Positions 1-8,265 of a stretch of 18,627 nucleotides of DNA are shown one piece after another (the stretch's first letter is position 1; every line of letters begins with the position of its first letter). The notes under the pieces are model-generated. The model was not told where the DNA came from and ran no database searches. It worked only from the letters and a program-made list of their open reading frames with translations. The DNA is from Pseudomonadota bacterium (GTDB taxonomy: Bacteria; Pseudomonadota; Alphaproteobacteria; Rhodobacterales; Rhodobacteraceae): the NCBI GenBank assembly GCA_027592105.1, contig JAQCLA010000022.1:1-18627 (forward strand). Direction: 5' to 3'. The translations under genes were made by a program, and so were the position numbers.

Positions 1-156
1 GCGGTTATAGACATAGCCGATCTCGGCCATGGCCGTTTGCACGGCCGCACGCGTGCCGGGCTTGACCTGCGGCGAGCCCTGTAACACGAGCGATACGGTG
101 GATTTCGACACGCCCGCGCGGGCGGCGACATCCAAAATGGTCGGACGACGTTTCAT
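1..156 (-). CDS. LacI family transcriptional regulator, N-terminal part (cut by window edge)
   Basis: Only the first 52 codons are inside the window; the gene runs on past base 1. They encode the LacI DNA-binding head. A helix-turn-helix covers residues about 6-25 (TILDVAARAGVSKSTVSLVL), followed by the hinge-side segment ending in EIGYVYNR, as in LacI/GalR proteins. A LacI protein normally has a periplasmic-binding-like sensor domain next, which cannot be seen here. The ATG is preceded by AAGGGGTC, a good ribosome binding site, only 9 bases after the DUF993 stop, so it is probably the last visible gene of unit C. It is the best candidate to bind the two identical LacI-type palindromes in front of units A and C. 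That link is inference: no binding residue proves it. Confidence 0.9.
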   Translation of the reverse strand, partial: MKRRPTILDVAARAGVSKSTVSLVLQGSPQVKPGTRAAVQTAMAEIGYVYNR

Positions 157-165
157 GACCCCTTG

Positions 166-1329
166 TTAGCCGCCGATTCCGTGCAACGCCAGAAGGCTGC
201 GCATCCTTTCCTGCGCCAAATCGGGCTGGGTCAAAAGGCGGGCCTGATCGGCAAGACGGAAGACCTGCGCATAATGGACAATCTCGCGCGATGATTGCAG
301 GCCGCCGGGCATGATGAAGTGGCTTTGCATGCCGTTGAGCCAGCTGAGAAACGCGATTCCCGCCTTGTAATACCGCGTGGGCGGTTTGAAAATTTCGCGG
401 CTGAGTGGCACAGTCGGGGCCAAAAGCGCGTGATAGGTGGTCAGATCGCCCAGCGCCAATGCCTCAAGCGCTTGCGACGCGGCGGGCGCGATGGCGGCGA
501 AAATGCCCAAGAGCGCATGTGAGTGATGCAGCCCGTCACCGGCGATAAGGGCGGCATAGTTGAAGTCATCCCCGGTATAGAGCCGCACTCCGGGGGGGAG
601 TTGGGCGCGAAACGCCTCTTCATGGGCTTGGTCAAGCAGGCTGATCTTGATGCCATCGATCTTGGCGGCATGGCGACGGATCAGGTCAAGCACCACCTGA
701 TTGGCGTCAGCGATATCGCTTGCACCCCAATAGCCCGTCAGCGCCGGGTCGAACATCTCACCCAGCCAATGCAGGATGACGGGCTGGGCGGCATCGGTAA
801 GCAAGGTATCGTAAACATAGGCATAATCTGCGGGGCGCGCGCCCATTGCCGGTAGCGCGCGGGTGGCCATCAGGATGATCTGGCCCCCCGCCGCCTCGAT
901 CGCTTCCATCTGGGTGCGGTAGGCGGCGATGATCGCATCGGTGGTGCTTAGCGCATCGAGTGCGAGGTGATCGGTGCCAGCACCACAGGCGACACGTGGG
1001 CGCATCGGATGGGCGCGGGCATCGACCATCGTGCGTTGGATCAGCTCCAAAGCCGTCGGCCAATCCACACCCATGCCGCGCTGTGCAGTATCCATCGCCT
1101 CGGCCAGCCCCAAGCCTTGATCCCAAAGCCCATGGCGAAAGGCCAGCGTCGCCGCCCAATCCACGGCGGGGCGGCCATCCCATGGGTTCCGCGCGGCCAA
1201 GGGGTCGCTGATCACATGGGCGGCGGCAAAAGCAGTGCGGGTCAGGCCCACACGCGGCGCGCGCGCCACAAGCGGATCGCCTGTCAACTGATAGGGCGCA
1301 AGGGTTCCGTCATTGGTTGGCAACAGCAT
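166..1329 (-). CDS. DUF993 family protein (dihydrodipicolinate-synthase-like, putative aldolase/lyase)
   Basis: A 387-residue protein that resembles the DUF993 family, which is distantly related to the DHDPS/NanA class I aldolases. The stretch CGAGTDHLALDALSTTDAI (about 115-133) occupies the place of the GTGSN-type loop of that superfamily. KIDGIKISLLD (about 223-233) puts Lys228 where the Schiff-base lysine would sit. DHDPS family members join or split carbon chains through an enamine, but the reaction of DUF993 is not established. The start follows a GAGGGG ribosome binding site in the end of the preceding GMC gene (2-base gap), so it is translationally linked to unit C. Being in an operon with several dehydrogenases suggests it cleaves an oxidised sugar-like intermediate; this is inference. 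Confidence 0.82.
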   Translation of the reverse strand: MLLPTNDGTLAPYQLTGDPLVARAPRVGLTRTAFAAAHVISDPLAARNPWDGRPAVDWAATLAFRHGLWDQGLGLAEAMDTAQRGMGVDWPTALELIQRTMVDARAHPMRPRVACGAGTDHLALDALSTTDAIIAAYRTQMEAIEAAGGQIILMATRALPAMGARPADYAYVYDTLLTDAAQPVILHWLGEMFDPALTGYWGASDIADANQVVLDLIRRHAAKIDGIKISLLDQAHEEAFRAQLPPGVRLYTGDDFNYAALIAGDGLHHSHALLGIFAAIAPAASQALEALALGDLTTYHALLAPTVPLSREIFKPPTRYYKAGIAFLSWLNGMQSHFIMPGGLQSSREIVHYAQVFRLADQARLLTQPDLAQERMRSLLALHGIGG

Positions 1330-1331
1330 TT

Positions 1332-2918
1332 TCAGCCCCTCGCATCCGCGCGGATCATATCGGCGGCTTTCTCGCCGATCATGATGGCCGCGGCATTGGT
1401 GTTCGACGAAATCACCGTCGGCATGATGGAATTGTCGACCACCCGCAGCCCGGCGATGCCGTTGAGCCGCAGGCGGGTATCGACCACCGCAGCAGGATCA
1501 ACCCCCATCCGGCATGTCCCCGCGCAGTGATGCGAGGTTTTGGAATGGGCGCAGATGAAGTTAAAATAGTCTTCATCCGTTTTGACATCCGGGCCCGGCA
1601 GGCGTTCGGCCAGCACATATTTGGCAAGCGGGGCTTGCGCCATGATCGCTTGCGTCAGTTTCAGGCCACGGATCGACATTTCGCGGTCATAGGGATCTTG
1701 CAGGTAATTCGGATCGATCAAGGGCGCATGGGCCGGATCGCTTGACGCCAGCCTGACGGTGCCGCGCGAACGCGGGCGCAGGTGGCAGGAGTTCAGCGTT
1801 ACCCCCCCTTGCGGCATGACCGCCACGCCTTTCTCGATCCCGGTACCAAGGCCCAGATGAAACTGGATATCGGGCGAGCGCGCATGTGTATCGGCATACC
1901 AGAACCCACCGGTTTCAAACAACGACGAGGCGACCGGCCCCTTTCGCGTGAACAGATATTGCAGCCCCGCCAAGGCCGCCATGTGCGGCTTGGCATAGCG
2001 GTCATAGCTATGGGGGCCACTGAGTTCGCTGATACAGTAAAGGTCCAGATGGTCTTGCAGATTCTCGCCCACCTCTGGCTGATCGAGGACCACGGGGATG
2101 CCGCGTTCATGCAAGTGATCCGCCGGACCGATACCCGACAGTTGCAGCAAGCGCGGCGATCCAATCGCACCGGCGGATAAGATCACCTCCGTCGTGGCGA
2201 CAAGCCGAGTTCCATCGACCAGTTCCACCCCTGTTGCGCGGCCAGCTACAACCATGATGCGCCGCACCTGCGCGCCGGTCTTCACGGTCAGGTTGGCGCG
2301 CGCCATGTTTGGCGCAAGATAGGCCATCGCCGCAGAGGAGCGGCGCGCATTACGCTGGGTCAGCTGGTAATAAGCGACGCCATCTTGCTGTTCGCCGTTC
2401 ACATCGAAATTGCGCGGAATACCAAGCGCGGCGGCCGCCTCGAAATAAGCCTCGCAGATGGGGAGGGGGGCTGCGGGTTGCGACACGCCCAAGGGGCCGC
2501 CCTTGCCGTGATACTGATTGTCATAGGTGTCGTTATCCTCGGCCTTGCGGAAATAGGGTAGCACATCGGCGTATCCCCACCCCTCACAGCCCATCTGACG
2601 CCATTCATCGTAATCTTGCGCATTGCCGCGTGTGTAGATCTGGGCGTTCAGACTTGATCCACCACCGATCACCTTGGCTTGGGTATAGTTAAAAACCCGG
2701 CCCTGCATGTGGCGCTGAGGCACGGTTTCCCAGCCCCATGACCCCAGCCCCTTGGTCATTTTCGCAAAGCCCGCAGGCAGGTGATAAAGCGGGTTGCGGT
2801 CGCCGCCACCTGCCTCAAGCAAGCAGACGTTGATGGCCGGATCTTCTGACAGGCGCGCGGCCAAAACGCATCCCGCGCTGCCGCCGCCGATAACGATATA
2901 GTCGAAACCTCGGGCCAT
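1332..2918 (-). CDS. GMC family FAD oxidoreductase (choline dehydrogenase-like)
   Basis: A 528-residue flavoprotein of the glucose-methanol-choline family, BetA-like branch. The FAD-binding GGGSAG loop is at residues 11-16, with the ribose-binding glutamate in LLEAGG near 35. GMC signature 1 is around GGGSSLNAQIYTRGNA (85-100) and signature 2 around SAGAIGSPRLLQLSGIGP (248-265). The catalytic pair is His464 in SHHCAGTCRMG and Asn508 in SSNTNAAAIM, spaced as in choline oxidase. Such enzymes oxidise an alcohol to an aldehyde or ketone, passing electrons to oxygen or a quinone; the substrate cannot be told. The open frame extends 55 codons upstream into the SDR gene, but the chosen ATG follows GAGGGG and begins the canonical MARGFDYIVIGGG start. 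The gap to the SDR stop is 7 bases. No signal peptide is seen, so it is probably cytoplasmic. Confidence 0.93.
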   Translation of the reverse strand: MARGFDYIVIGGGSAGCVLAARLSEDPAINVCLLEAGGGDRNPLYHLPAGFAKMTKGLGSWGWETVPQRHMQGRVFNYTQAKVIGGGSSLNAQIYTRGNAQDYDEWRQMGCEGWGYADVLPYFRKAEDNDTYDNQYHGKGGPLGVSQPAAPLPICEAYFEAAAALGIPRNFDVNGEQQDGVAYYQLTQRNARRSSAAMAYLAPNMARANLTVKTGAQVRRIMVVAGRATGVELVDGTRLVATTEVILSAGAIGSPRLLQLSGIGPADHLHERGIPVVLDQPEVGENLQDHLDLYCISELSGPHSYDRYAKPHMAALAGLQYLFTRKGPVASSLFETGGFWYADTHARSPDIQFHLGLGTGIEKGVAVMPQGGVTLNSCHLRPRSRGTVRLASSDPAHAPLIDPNYLQDPYDREMSIRGLKLTQAIMAQAPLAKYVLAERLPGPDVKTDEDYFNFICAHSKTSHHCAGTCRMGVDPAAVVDTRLRLNGIAGLRVVDNSIMPTVISSNTNAAAIMIGEKAADMIRADARG

Positions 2919-2925
2919 GATCCCC

Positions 2926-3669
2926 TCAGAGCCGGTGAATGGACAACCCGCCATCGACGGGAATGACGGCACCCGTGGCAAAGGCGAAATCACCTTGGAC
3001 GAGCGGCAAAATGGTCTGTGCGATATCACCGGGCTGGCCCCAGCGGCGCGCGGGCACCAAGCCATTGGCGATGCGGCTGTCATAGCGCGCGGCCACAGAT
3101 GCGGTCATCGGCGTGGCGATGATGCCGGGGCGGATATCGAAAACGCCGATACCCGCGGGCGCAAGCCGGGCGGCGAAGGCCTGTGCCATCATCGCAGCCC
3201 CGGCTTTTGAGATGCAGTATTCCGCACGGTCAGGCGAGACCATCGCCGCACTCACCGAGGTGATGAAGATTATCGAGCGGTAGGGTGCGGGTGGCTGTTC
3301 CAGCATCCCACGCGCGACCGCCTGCGCCAGGAAGAACGCACCGCGCAGGTTCACATCCATGCAGCGGTCAAAACTGGACGCCGCAACATCGAGAAGATCG
3401 CCGCGCATCATCGCGGGAACACCCGCATTCGAGACCAAGCTGCGCAAAGGGCCGACCGCCGCCAACAAGGCCGCGATCGACGCGATATCGGTCACGTCGT
3501 GCTGATGGTATGTCGCCCCCGGCATGGCGGCCAATGCGGCCTTAACTGTATCGGCCTGTGGCGAAAGCTCAGCCGCCAGCGCAACCTCCCAGCCGGTTGC
3601 GTGCAGGGCCTGCGCGATGCCAAGCCCGATGCCCTGTTGGCCGCCTGTGATCAAGACCTTGCCTGTCAT
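2926..3669 (-). CDS. Short-chain dehydrogenase/reductase (FabG-like SDR)
   Basis: A 247-residue classical SDR. The cofactor motif TGGQQGIG is at residues 8-15, NAG at 81-83, the catalytic Ser in SVSAA near 138-140, and Tyr151/Lys155 in YCISK. It ends PVDGGLSIHRL, a common FabG-like C-terminus. It catalyses NAD(P)-linked interconversion of a hydroxyl and a keto group, on a sugar-like substrate or a hydroxyacyl thioester. The start is fixed by an ATGA overlap with the stop of the upstream GMC gene, which rejects a 36-codon upstream extension. It sits between two GMC flavoenzymes in one operon, so it probably acts on the same carbon skeleton. Confidence 0.9.
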   Translation of the reverse strand: MTGKVLITGGQQGIGLGIAQALHATGWEVALAAELSPQADTVKAALAAMPGATYHQHDVTDIASIAALLAAVGPLRSLVSNAGVPAMMRGDLLDVAASSFDRCMDVNLRGAFFLAQAVARGMLEQPPAPYRSIIFITSVSAAMVSPDRAEYCISKAGAAMMAQAFAARLAPAGIGVFDIRPGIIATPMTASVAARYDSRIANGLVPARRWGQPGDIAQTILPLVQGDFAFATGAVIPVDGGLSIHRL

Positions 3670-5141
3670 GCCGCCTCCGATGCGATACGGTCCGCTTGCC
3701 TGAGTGCTAGCGCCGCGATGGTCAGCGACGGGTTCACCGCCGCCGATGTCGGCAAGAGCGATGCGTCGCAAATCCACAGATTGGGGTGATCATGGCATCG
3801 CCCATAGCTGTCTGTCACGCTGGTTGCCAGATCATTGCCCATGCGCGCCGTGCCGCATTGATGCGACGGGGTGCGCCGGTCGAACGCCTTTGACAGCACA
3901 ATCGGAAAGCCCGCCCGCTTCAAAGCGGTTTTGAGCTTGCCCACCAGCGCCAGATGAGCCGCCCAATTCGAACGCCGCCAATCCAGCACGATATCGTCGC
4001 CTCTCACACGCACCCGGCTTTCGGGGTTGGGCAGATCCTCGGACATGGCATAGAAATCGACGGCGTGGCTGGCGATAAGCCGCGCCAATGGCCCCGGCAT
4101 CCCCGTTTGTGCCGCAAGGATCGGGGCAGAGACCCGGCCCAAAAGCTGGACATTTCCCAAGGGCACGCCCCCTTGCCCATCCCCCAGATACCAGTCGTTG
4201 ATCTGCAGGGTCTTTTGATAGATCGACCGGTTGCGACGGCCCGATAATGCCAGCACGGCTGAGGCATTGTGGTTCATGAAATTGCGCCCCAGCTGATCGG
4301 AGCGATTGGCAAGGCCGGTCGGGTACCGCTCATCGGCCGAGCGCAGCAAGATCGCCGCCGTCATCACCGCACCTGCCGCCAGCACAACCCGTGCTGCGCA
4401 AAAGCGGCCTCGATCGGTGATGACCGCGCTGATCTGATCGCCCTCAGTCACAAGACGCTGGACCGTGACACCTGTTTCAAGCCGCACATTGGGATGGCGC
4501 AGCGCTTGGGCCAAGGCGGCCGTCTCGGCATCGAGTTTGCCGCCCGTCGTGTCGGGGAAAGCATCCCATGGTGTGGCCGCACGCGCCAGCCAATGGTCAA
4601 GATCAACGGCCAAGGGCAAGGGCGCTGGATGCAGACCGATAGCCTGCAGCCTGCGCGCCAAATCGGCGATGGCGGGTTCATGCGGGATGGGCGGGAACGG
4701 ATAGGGCGCATCATGATGGGGCTCGGTCGGATCAAGCGCGCAGTTGCCGCGCACTTGGTAAAGCGCCTCGGCGCGGGCATACCACGGTGCCAATGTCGCA
4801 TAATCAAAGGGCCAGCCCGGCGTCATGCCACCCAGATGGCGAATGGGCTCGAAATCGGCTGCACGATAGCGCATCATCACGGCGCCGTAGAATTTCGAAT
4901 TACCCCCGACATAGGCGTAGTTTCCGGGATTGAAGCGATCGCCCTCAGGCGTCAGCCATGTCTCGGTCGGACGGAAGTGACCACGGCCAAAAATCGCCGC
5001 GGGATCGCGCGCTGCGGGCTGATCGACCAGGTATTCACCGCGTTCGAGGATCAAGATCCGCAACCCGCTCGGCGCAAGCCCAGCGGCCAAGCTGGCCCCA
5101 CCCATGCCGGAGCCGATGATAAGAATATCCGTGTCGGTCAT
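3666..5141 (-). CDS. GMC family FAD oxidoreductase (sugar/alcohol dehydrogenase-like)
   Basis: A 491-residue GMC-type flavoprotein, clearly divergent from the choline-dehydrogenase-like one downstream. FAD loop GSGMGG at residues 10-15 with Glu33 in LILERGEYL; a GGNSKFYGAVMMRYR segment occupies the first GMC signature region. The C-terminal domain has SHQCGTARMG with His427 and VNPSLT with Asn470, the usual His/Asn catalytic pair. This branch includes cholesterol-oxidase-like and sugar or glucoside dehydrogenases; the substrate here is unknown. No Tat or Sec signal is visible, so it is probably cytoplasmic. It is the first gene of unit C, behind a LacI-type operator at 5172-5185, and overlaps the SDR start by 4 bases (ATGA). 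Confidence 0.9.
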   Translation of the reverse strand: MTDTDILIIGSGMGGASLAAGLAPSGLRILILERGEYLVDQPAARDPAAIFGRGHFRPTETWLTPEGDRFNPGNYAYVGGNSKFYGAVMMRYRAADFEPIRHLGGMTPGWPFDYATLAPWYARAEALYQVRGNCALDPTEPHHDAPYPFPPIPHEPAIADLARRLQAIGLHPAPLPLAVDLDHWLARAATPWDAFPDTTGGKLDAETAALAQALRHPNVRLETGVTVQRLVTEGDQISAVITDRGRFCAARVVLAAGAVMTAAILLRSADERYPTGLANRSDQLGRNFMNHNASAVLALSGRRNRSIYQKTLQINDWYLGDGQGGVPLGNVQLLGRVSAPILAAQTGMPGPLARLIASHAVDFYAMSEDLPNPESRVRVRGDDIVLDWRRSNWAAHLALVGKLKTALKRAGFPIVLSKAFDRRTPSHQCGTARMGNDLATSVTDSYGRCHDHPNLWICDASLLPTSAAVNPSLTIAALALRQADRIASEAA

Positions 5142-5161
5142 CGCGCGCCCCTCGCCGCCTA

Positions 5162-5196
5162 ATGATAGCTTTTGGATCGTTCCAATTCCAGATCAA
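5162..5196 (-). promoter_or_regulatory. Probable promoter of unit C (GMC-SDR-GMC-DUF993-LacI)
   Basis: On the minus strand a TTGATC (5191-5196) lies 17 bases ahead of a poor AAAAGC, and a better -10-like TATCAT is at 5162-5167. The LacI-type palindrome sits between them. The exact -35/-10 pairing is uncertain. A promoter here is supported by the operator and by the terminator immediately upstream, which ends unit B. Confidence 0.45.
5172..5185. promoter_or_regulatory. LacI-type operator in front of unit C
   Basis: TTGGATCGTTCCAA is a 14-bp inverted repeat with a central CG and one mismatched pair, the form typical of LacI/GalR operators. The identical 14 bases, continuing into a shared ATT-like flank (16 identical bases), recur at 15760-15773 in front of unit A. 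It lies in the 92-base gap between the end of the ABC ATPase gene and the first GMC gene. Confidence 0.72.
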
Positions 5197-5223
5197 AAAC
5201 ACACCCGCATCCGAGAATGCGGG
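5195..5223 (-). terminator. Intrinsic terminator of the ABC transporter operon (unit B)
   Basis: A perfect 7-bp stem, CCCGCAT (5204-5210) pairing with ATGCGGG (5217-5223) around a 6-base loop, lies 10 bases after the ATPase stop. On the minus strand it is followed by GTGTG and a run of five T. This separates unit B from unit C, whose promoter elements begin inside the T-run. Confidence 0.75.
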
Positions 5224-5233
5224 CGCATGTCGC

Positions 5234-6349
5234 TTAAGCGATCCGCTGTTCCGTCTTGGGGTCGAACAGCACCGCCTTGTCCATATTGATCGCAAAGGCG
5301 AAATCCCGCCCCGGGATCACATCGGCATCGGCCCGCATCCGGGCAATGCAATCCTTGCCGGACAACGTCATAGTGACGAAAGTATCGGCCCCCGCCGGTT
5401 CGATCACGGTCACCTTATTGGTCAGATGCTGGATATTGCGGGCGTTGCGATCCGCCCCCTCCGGGTCGGTGATCGCTTCGGGTCGAATACCCAGAAGCAC
5501 CTTGGCATCCTTGTAGGTTGCGTAGGCGGGCGGCGCATTCTCGATCCTAAGTGCGCGTTCCTTCCCATCCGCGGCGGAGATCAGCGCATGCAGCGCACCA
5601 TCGCGTTCGACCAGCGTGGCGGGCAGAACATTCATCGCCGGGCTGCCCATGAAGGTCGCGACGAAGAGGTTGGCGGGCGCGTCATAGATTTCCTTGGGCG
5701 TCCCAAGCTGTTGCACATAGCCATCGAACATGACCGCAATCCGGGTCGACAGCGTCATCGCCTCGATCTGGTCATGGGTGACATAGACGATCGTGGTGCC
5801 AAGCCGCTGATGCAGCTTCTTGATCTCGATACGCATATCGACGCGCAGCTTGGCGTCGAGGTTCGAGAGCGGCTCGTCGAACAAGAACACATCAGGGTTG
5901 CGAACGAGCGCGCGGCCCATCGCGACGCGCTGGCGCTGGCCGCCCGAAAGCTGGCCGGGCTTACGATCGAGCAGCGGTTCGATCTGCAATAGCTGGGCGA
6001 CATCCTTCATCGCCTTTTCGCGCTCGGACTTGGGGGTGCCATGCATCTCGAGACCAAAGGTGATGTTCTGACCCACGGTCATGTTCGGGTAGAGCGCATA
6101 GGATTGAAACACCATCGCGATGTTGCGGCGCGAAGGGTGTACCCCGTTCATTACCCGGTCCTTGATGCGGATCTCGCCCGAGGAAATCCCTTCAAGCCCG
6201 GCGATCATGTTCAATAACGTGGATTTACCACAGCCCGATGGGCCGACCAGCACGAGGAATTCACCCTCATGCACCTCGATGTCGACCTTGTGCAGCACTT
6301 CGACCGCGCCGTAGGATTTGGTGACATTGTCGATGTCGAGAAAACCCAT
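5234..6349 (-). CDS. CUT1 sugar ABC transporter ATP-binding protein (UgpC/MalK-like)
   Basis: A 371-residue ATPase of the MalK/UgpC group that powers carbohydrate uptake. Walker A GPSGCGKST is at 36-44, Q-loop at FQSYALYP (81-88), signature LSGGQ at 134-138, Walker B VFLFDEP at 154-160, and the switch His192 in THDQ. After about residue 240 there is the regulatory OB/TOBE-type domain of MalK proteins, including GIRPEAI. It is the last gene of unit B. The ATG follows AAAAGGA with good spacing, 83 bases after the second permease gene; this gap holds two hairpins. Some ATPases of this group serve several importers, so it may not be dedicated to one. Confidence 0.95.
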   Translation of the reverse strand: MGFLDIDNVTKSYGAVEVLHKVDIEVHEGEFLVLVGPSGCGKSTLLNMIAGLEGISSGEIRIKDRVMNGVHPSRRNIAMVFQSYALYPNMTVGQNITFGLEMHGTPKSEREKAMKDVAQLLQIEPLLDRKPGQLSGGQRQRVAMGRALVRNPDVFLFDEPLSNLDAKLRVDMRIEIKKLHQRLGTTIVYVTHDQIEAMTLSTRIAVMFDGYVQQLGTPKEIYDAPANLFVATFMGSPAMNVLPATLVERDGALHALISAADGKERALRIENAPPAYATYKDAKVLLGIRPEAITDPEGADRNARNIQHLTNKVTVIEPAGADTFVTMTLSGKDCIARMRADADVIPGRDFAFAINMDKAVLFDPKTEQRIA

Positions 6350-6379
6350 CTCTCAGATCCTTTTCAGAAATCGCGGTGC

Positions 6380-6429
6380 CGATCTTTCATACGAAAGATC
6401 GCAGCTTCGAATTTGCGCGCGAAAATTCG
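6380..6429 (-). repeat. Two adjacent hairpins between permease and ATPase genes
   Basis: The 83-base gap inside unit B holds a perfect stem GATCTTTC (6381-6388) / GAAAGATC (6393-6400) with loop ATAC, closed by one further C-G pair, and a second stem CGAATTT (6408-6414) / AAATTCG (6423-6429). Neither is followed by a T-run on the minus strand, so they are not obvious terminators. mRNA processing or stabilisation within the operon is possible. Confidence 0.55.
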
Positions 6430-6432
6430 CCC

Positions 6433-7314
6433 TCATCCCTTCACGCTCCCTGCCATCAGACCGCGCACGAAATAGCGGCCGGCAACGATGTAGACGAGCA
6501 GTGTCGGCGCGGCGGCCATGATGGCACCCGCGAAATGCACATTGTATTCGCGCACCCCGGTCGACGAATTCACGAGGTTATTGAGCGCCACGGTCATCGG
6601 TGCGGACCCGCCGCTGGCGAACGACGCCCCGAACAAAAAGTCGTTCCAGATATTGGTGAACTGCCAGATGAAGCTGACCGCGATGATCGGCCCGGACGAG
6701 GGCAGCATGATGCGCCAAAAGATCTGGAAAAAACCCGCCCCATCGATCTGCGCCGCGCGCACCAATTCTGTCGGGAAGGCCGCATAGTAGTTGCGGAAAT
6801 ACAGCGTCGTGAAGCCGATCCCGTAGACAAAATGCACCAAGATTAGCCCCGGTGTCGTCCCCGCGATATCGAGCAACCCAAGAATGCGCGCCATAGGGAT
6901 CAGCACGATCTGGAATGGGATGAAGCAAGAAAACAGCAAAAGCCCGAAGATGATCGTGGACCCGCGGAATTGCCATTTGGTCAGCACATAGCCGTTGAGC
7001 GCGCCCACGACGGTCGAGAGCACCACGGCAGGAACGGCCATGACCAGCGAGTTGATGAAATAGGGGCGCAATCCCGTCGGCTCGACCCCGATCTGGGCGG
7101 TCGACCATGCCGACAGCCATGGCGCGATGGTCCAATCCTGCGGCAGCGCGATCATGTTGCCGCCGGTGATTTCCGACAGGGGTTTGAGCGAGTTCACCAG
7201 CATGATCCCGAAGGGCAGCAGGTAGAACAGCGCGAACAACAGCAAGAACAGGTAGATGAAGGCCCGCGTGATGCGCGAGGTGCGAATGGCGGTATCGGCG
7301 GAGGCGACGGCCAT
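6433..7314 (-). CDS. CUT1 sugar ABC transporter permease (MalG/UgpE-like)
   Basis: A 293-residue inner-membrane permease, the MalG-type partner. Hydrophobic segments are visible at about 18-41, 87-110, 120-140, 155-172, 208-222 and 262-285, fitting six membrane spans. The EAA loop that docks on the ATPase is ELVRAAQIDGAGFFQIFWRI (183-202). The start is set by a TGATG junction: the A of its ATG is the last base of the stop codon of the upstream permease. A longer open frame reading through the other permease gene is an artefact. It forms the membrane channel with the neighbouring permease. Confidence 0.94.
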   Translation of the reverse strand: MAVASADTAIRTSRITRAFIYLFLLLFALFYLLPFGIMLVNSLKPLSEITGGNMIALPQDWTIAPWLSAWSTAQIGVEPTGLRPYFINSLVMAVPAVVLSTVVGALNGYVLTKWQFRGSTIIFGLLLFSCFIPFQIVLIPMARILGLLDIAGTTPGLILVHFVYGIGFTTLYFRNYYAAFPTELVRAAQIDGAGFFQIFWRIMLPSSGPIIAVSFIWQFTNIWNDFLFGASFASGGSAPMTVALNNLVNSSTGVREYNVHFAGAIMAAAPTLLVYIVAGRYFVRGLMAGSVKG

Positions 7315-8213
7315 CACTTCTTCTCCTTCAACTCGGCGTAAAGATAGGGAACCATGATCGCGGCAATCGTCATCAGCATGATCACCGCCGAGGCCGCACC
7401 TATCCCCATCTGGTTGCGGGTGAAGGTGTAGGAATACATGAAAGTCGCAGGCAGCGCTGTGGCATTGCCCGGCCCGCCCCCCGTCAGCGCGATCACCAAA
7501 TCGTAGGATTTGATCGCGAGATGGCTGAGGATGACGAAGGCCGACAAGAACGCGGGGCGCAGTTGCGGCAAGATGATCCGGCGATAGAGGTTCCAGTTGG
7601 AGGCGCCATCTATCTGGGCCGCTTTCAAGATCTCGTTGTCGATGCCCCGCAGCCCCGCCAGGAACATCGCCATGACGAAGCCCGAGGATTGCCAGACCGC
7701 GGCGATGACGACAGTATAGATCGCCATTTCGCGGTCTTTGATCCAATTGAAGGTGAAGCTTTCCCACCCCCAAAGATGCATGGTGTTTTCCAGCCCGATC
7801 GCGGGGTCGAGAAACCATTTCCATGCGGTGCCGGTGACGATGAAACTCAACGCCATCGGGTAAAGGAAGATCGGGCGCAACACACCTTCGCCGCGAATTT
7901 TCTGATCAAGGAAAATGGCAAGGCTCAGACCGATCAGGGTCGAAATGCCGATATAGAGCGTGGCAAAGACCGCTAGGTTGGTGATCGCCGTGTTCCATTC
8001 ACGGATTCGGAAAAGGCGGTCATAATTATCCCAGCCGACCCAGCCAAAAGAGGGCAACATGCGGCTATCGGTAAAGCTCAGGTAGATCGTGAAGGCGATG
8101 AAACCGTAAACAAAGACCAGCATGATCGCGAGTGACGGGGACAAGACCAGCTTGGGCAGCCAAGTCTGAAGCCGCGTGCGCAGATCAACGCCCGTATCGG
8201 TCGATGCGGCCAT
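7314..8213 (-). CDS. CUT1 sugar ABC transporter permease (MalF/UgpA-like)
   Basis: A 299-residue inner-membrane permease. Membrane segments are visible near 22-47, 77-101, 113-134, 163-186, 221-244 and 270-293. The EAA loop is EILKAAQIDGASNWNLYRRI (194-213). The ATG at 8213 is preferred because GGGGGGAGG stands 3 bases ahead of it; an ATG ten codons earlier lacks such a site. It follows the binding-protein gene after a hairpin with a T-run, so it is expected to be expressed less than that gene. It is translationally coupled to the second permease through TGATG. Confidence 0.94.
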   Translation of the reverse strand: MAASTDTGVDLRTRLQTWLPKLVLSPSLAIMLVFVYGFIAFTIYLSFTDSRMLPSFGWVGWDNYDRLFRIREWNTAITNLAVFATLYIGISTLIGLSLAIFLDQKIRGEGVLRPIFLYPMALSFIVTGTAWKWFLDPAIGLENTMHLWGWESFTFNWIKDREMAIYTVVIAAVWQSSGFVMAMFLAGLRGIDNEILKAAQIDGASNWNLYRRIILPQLRPAFLSAFVILSHLAIKSYDLVIALTGGGPGNATALPATFMYSYTFTRNQMGIGAASAVIMLMTIAAIMVPYLYAELKEKK

Positions 8214-8216
8214 CGG

Positions 8217-8225
8217 CCTCCCCCC
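8217..8225 (-). promoter_or_regulatory. Strong ribosome binding site deciding the permease start
   Basis: GGGGGGAGG on the minus strand, 3 bases before the ATG at 8213. It supports that start over the upstream in-frame ATG at 8243. Confidence 0.7.
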
Positions 8226-8265
8226 TTCTGTGTTGAAAATCATGCGGTCGGTCCGTTTGGACCAG

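Noticed and set aside
2919..3083. N-terminal extension of the choline-dehydrogenase-like GMC protein
   Set aside because: It would overlap the SDR gene, has no FAD-domain similarity, and the ATG at 2918 has its own ribosome binding site.
7315..7824. Upstream extension of the second permease frame through the first permease gene
   Set aside because: It is an out-of-frame reading of the first permease. The TGATG junction at 7312-7316 gives a normal start.
8250..8263. GGTCC-GTTT-GGACC as another LacI operator
   Set aside because: It lacks the central CG symmetry of the other sites and lies after a terminator-like hairpin in transcribed sequence, so an RNA hairpin is more likely.
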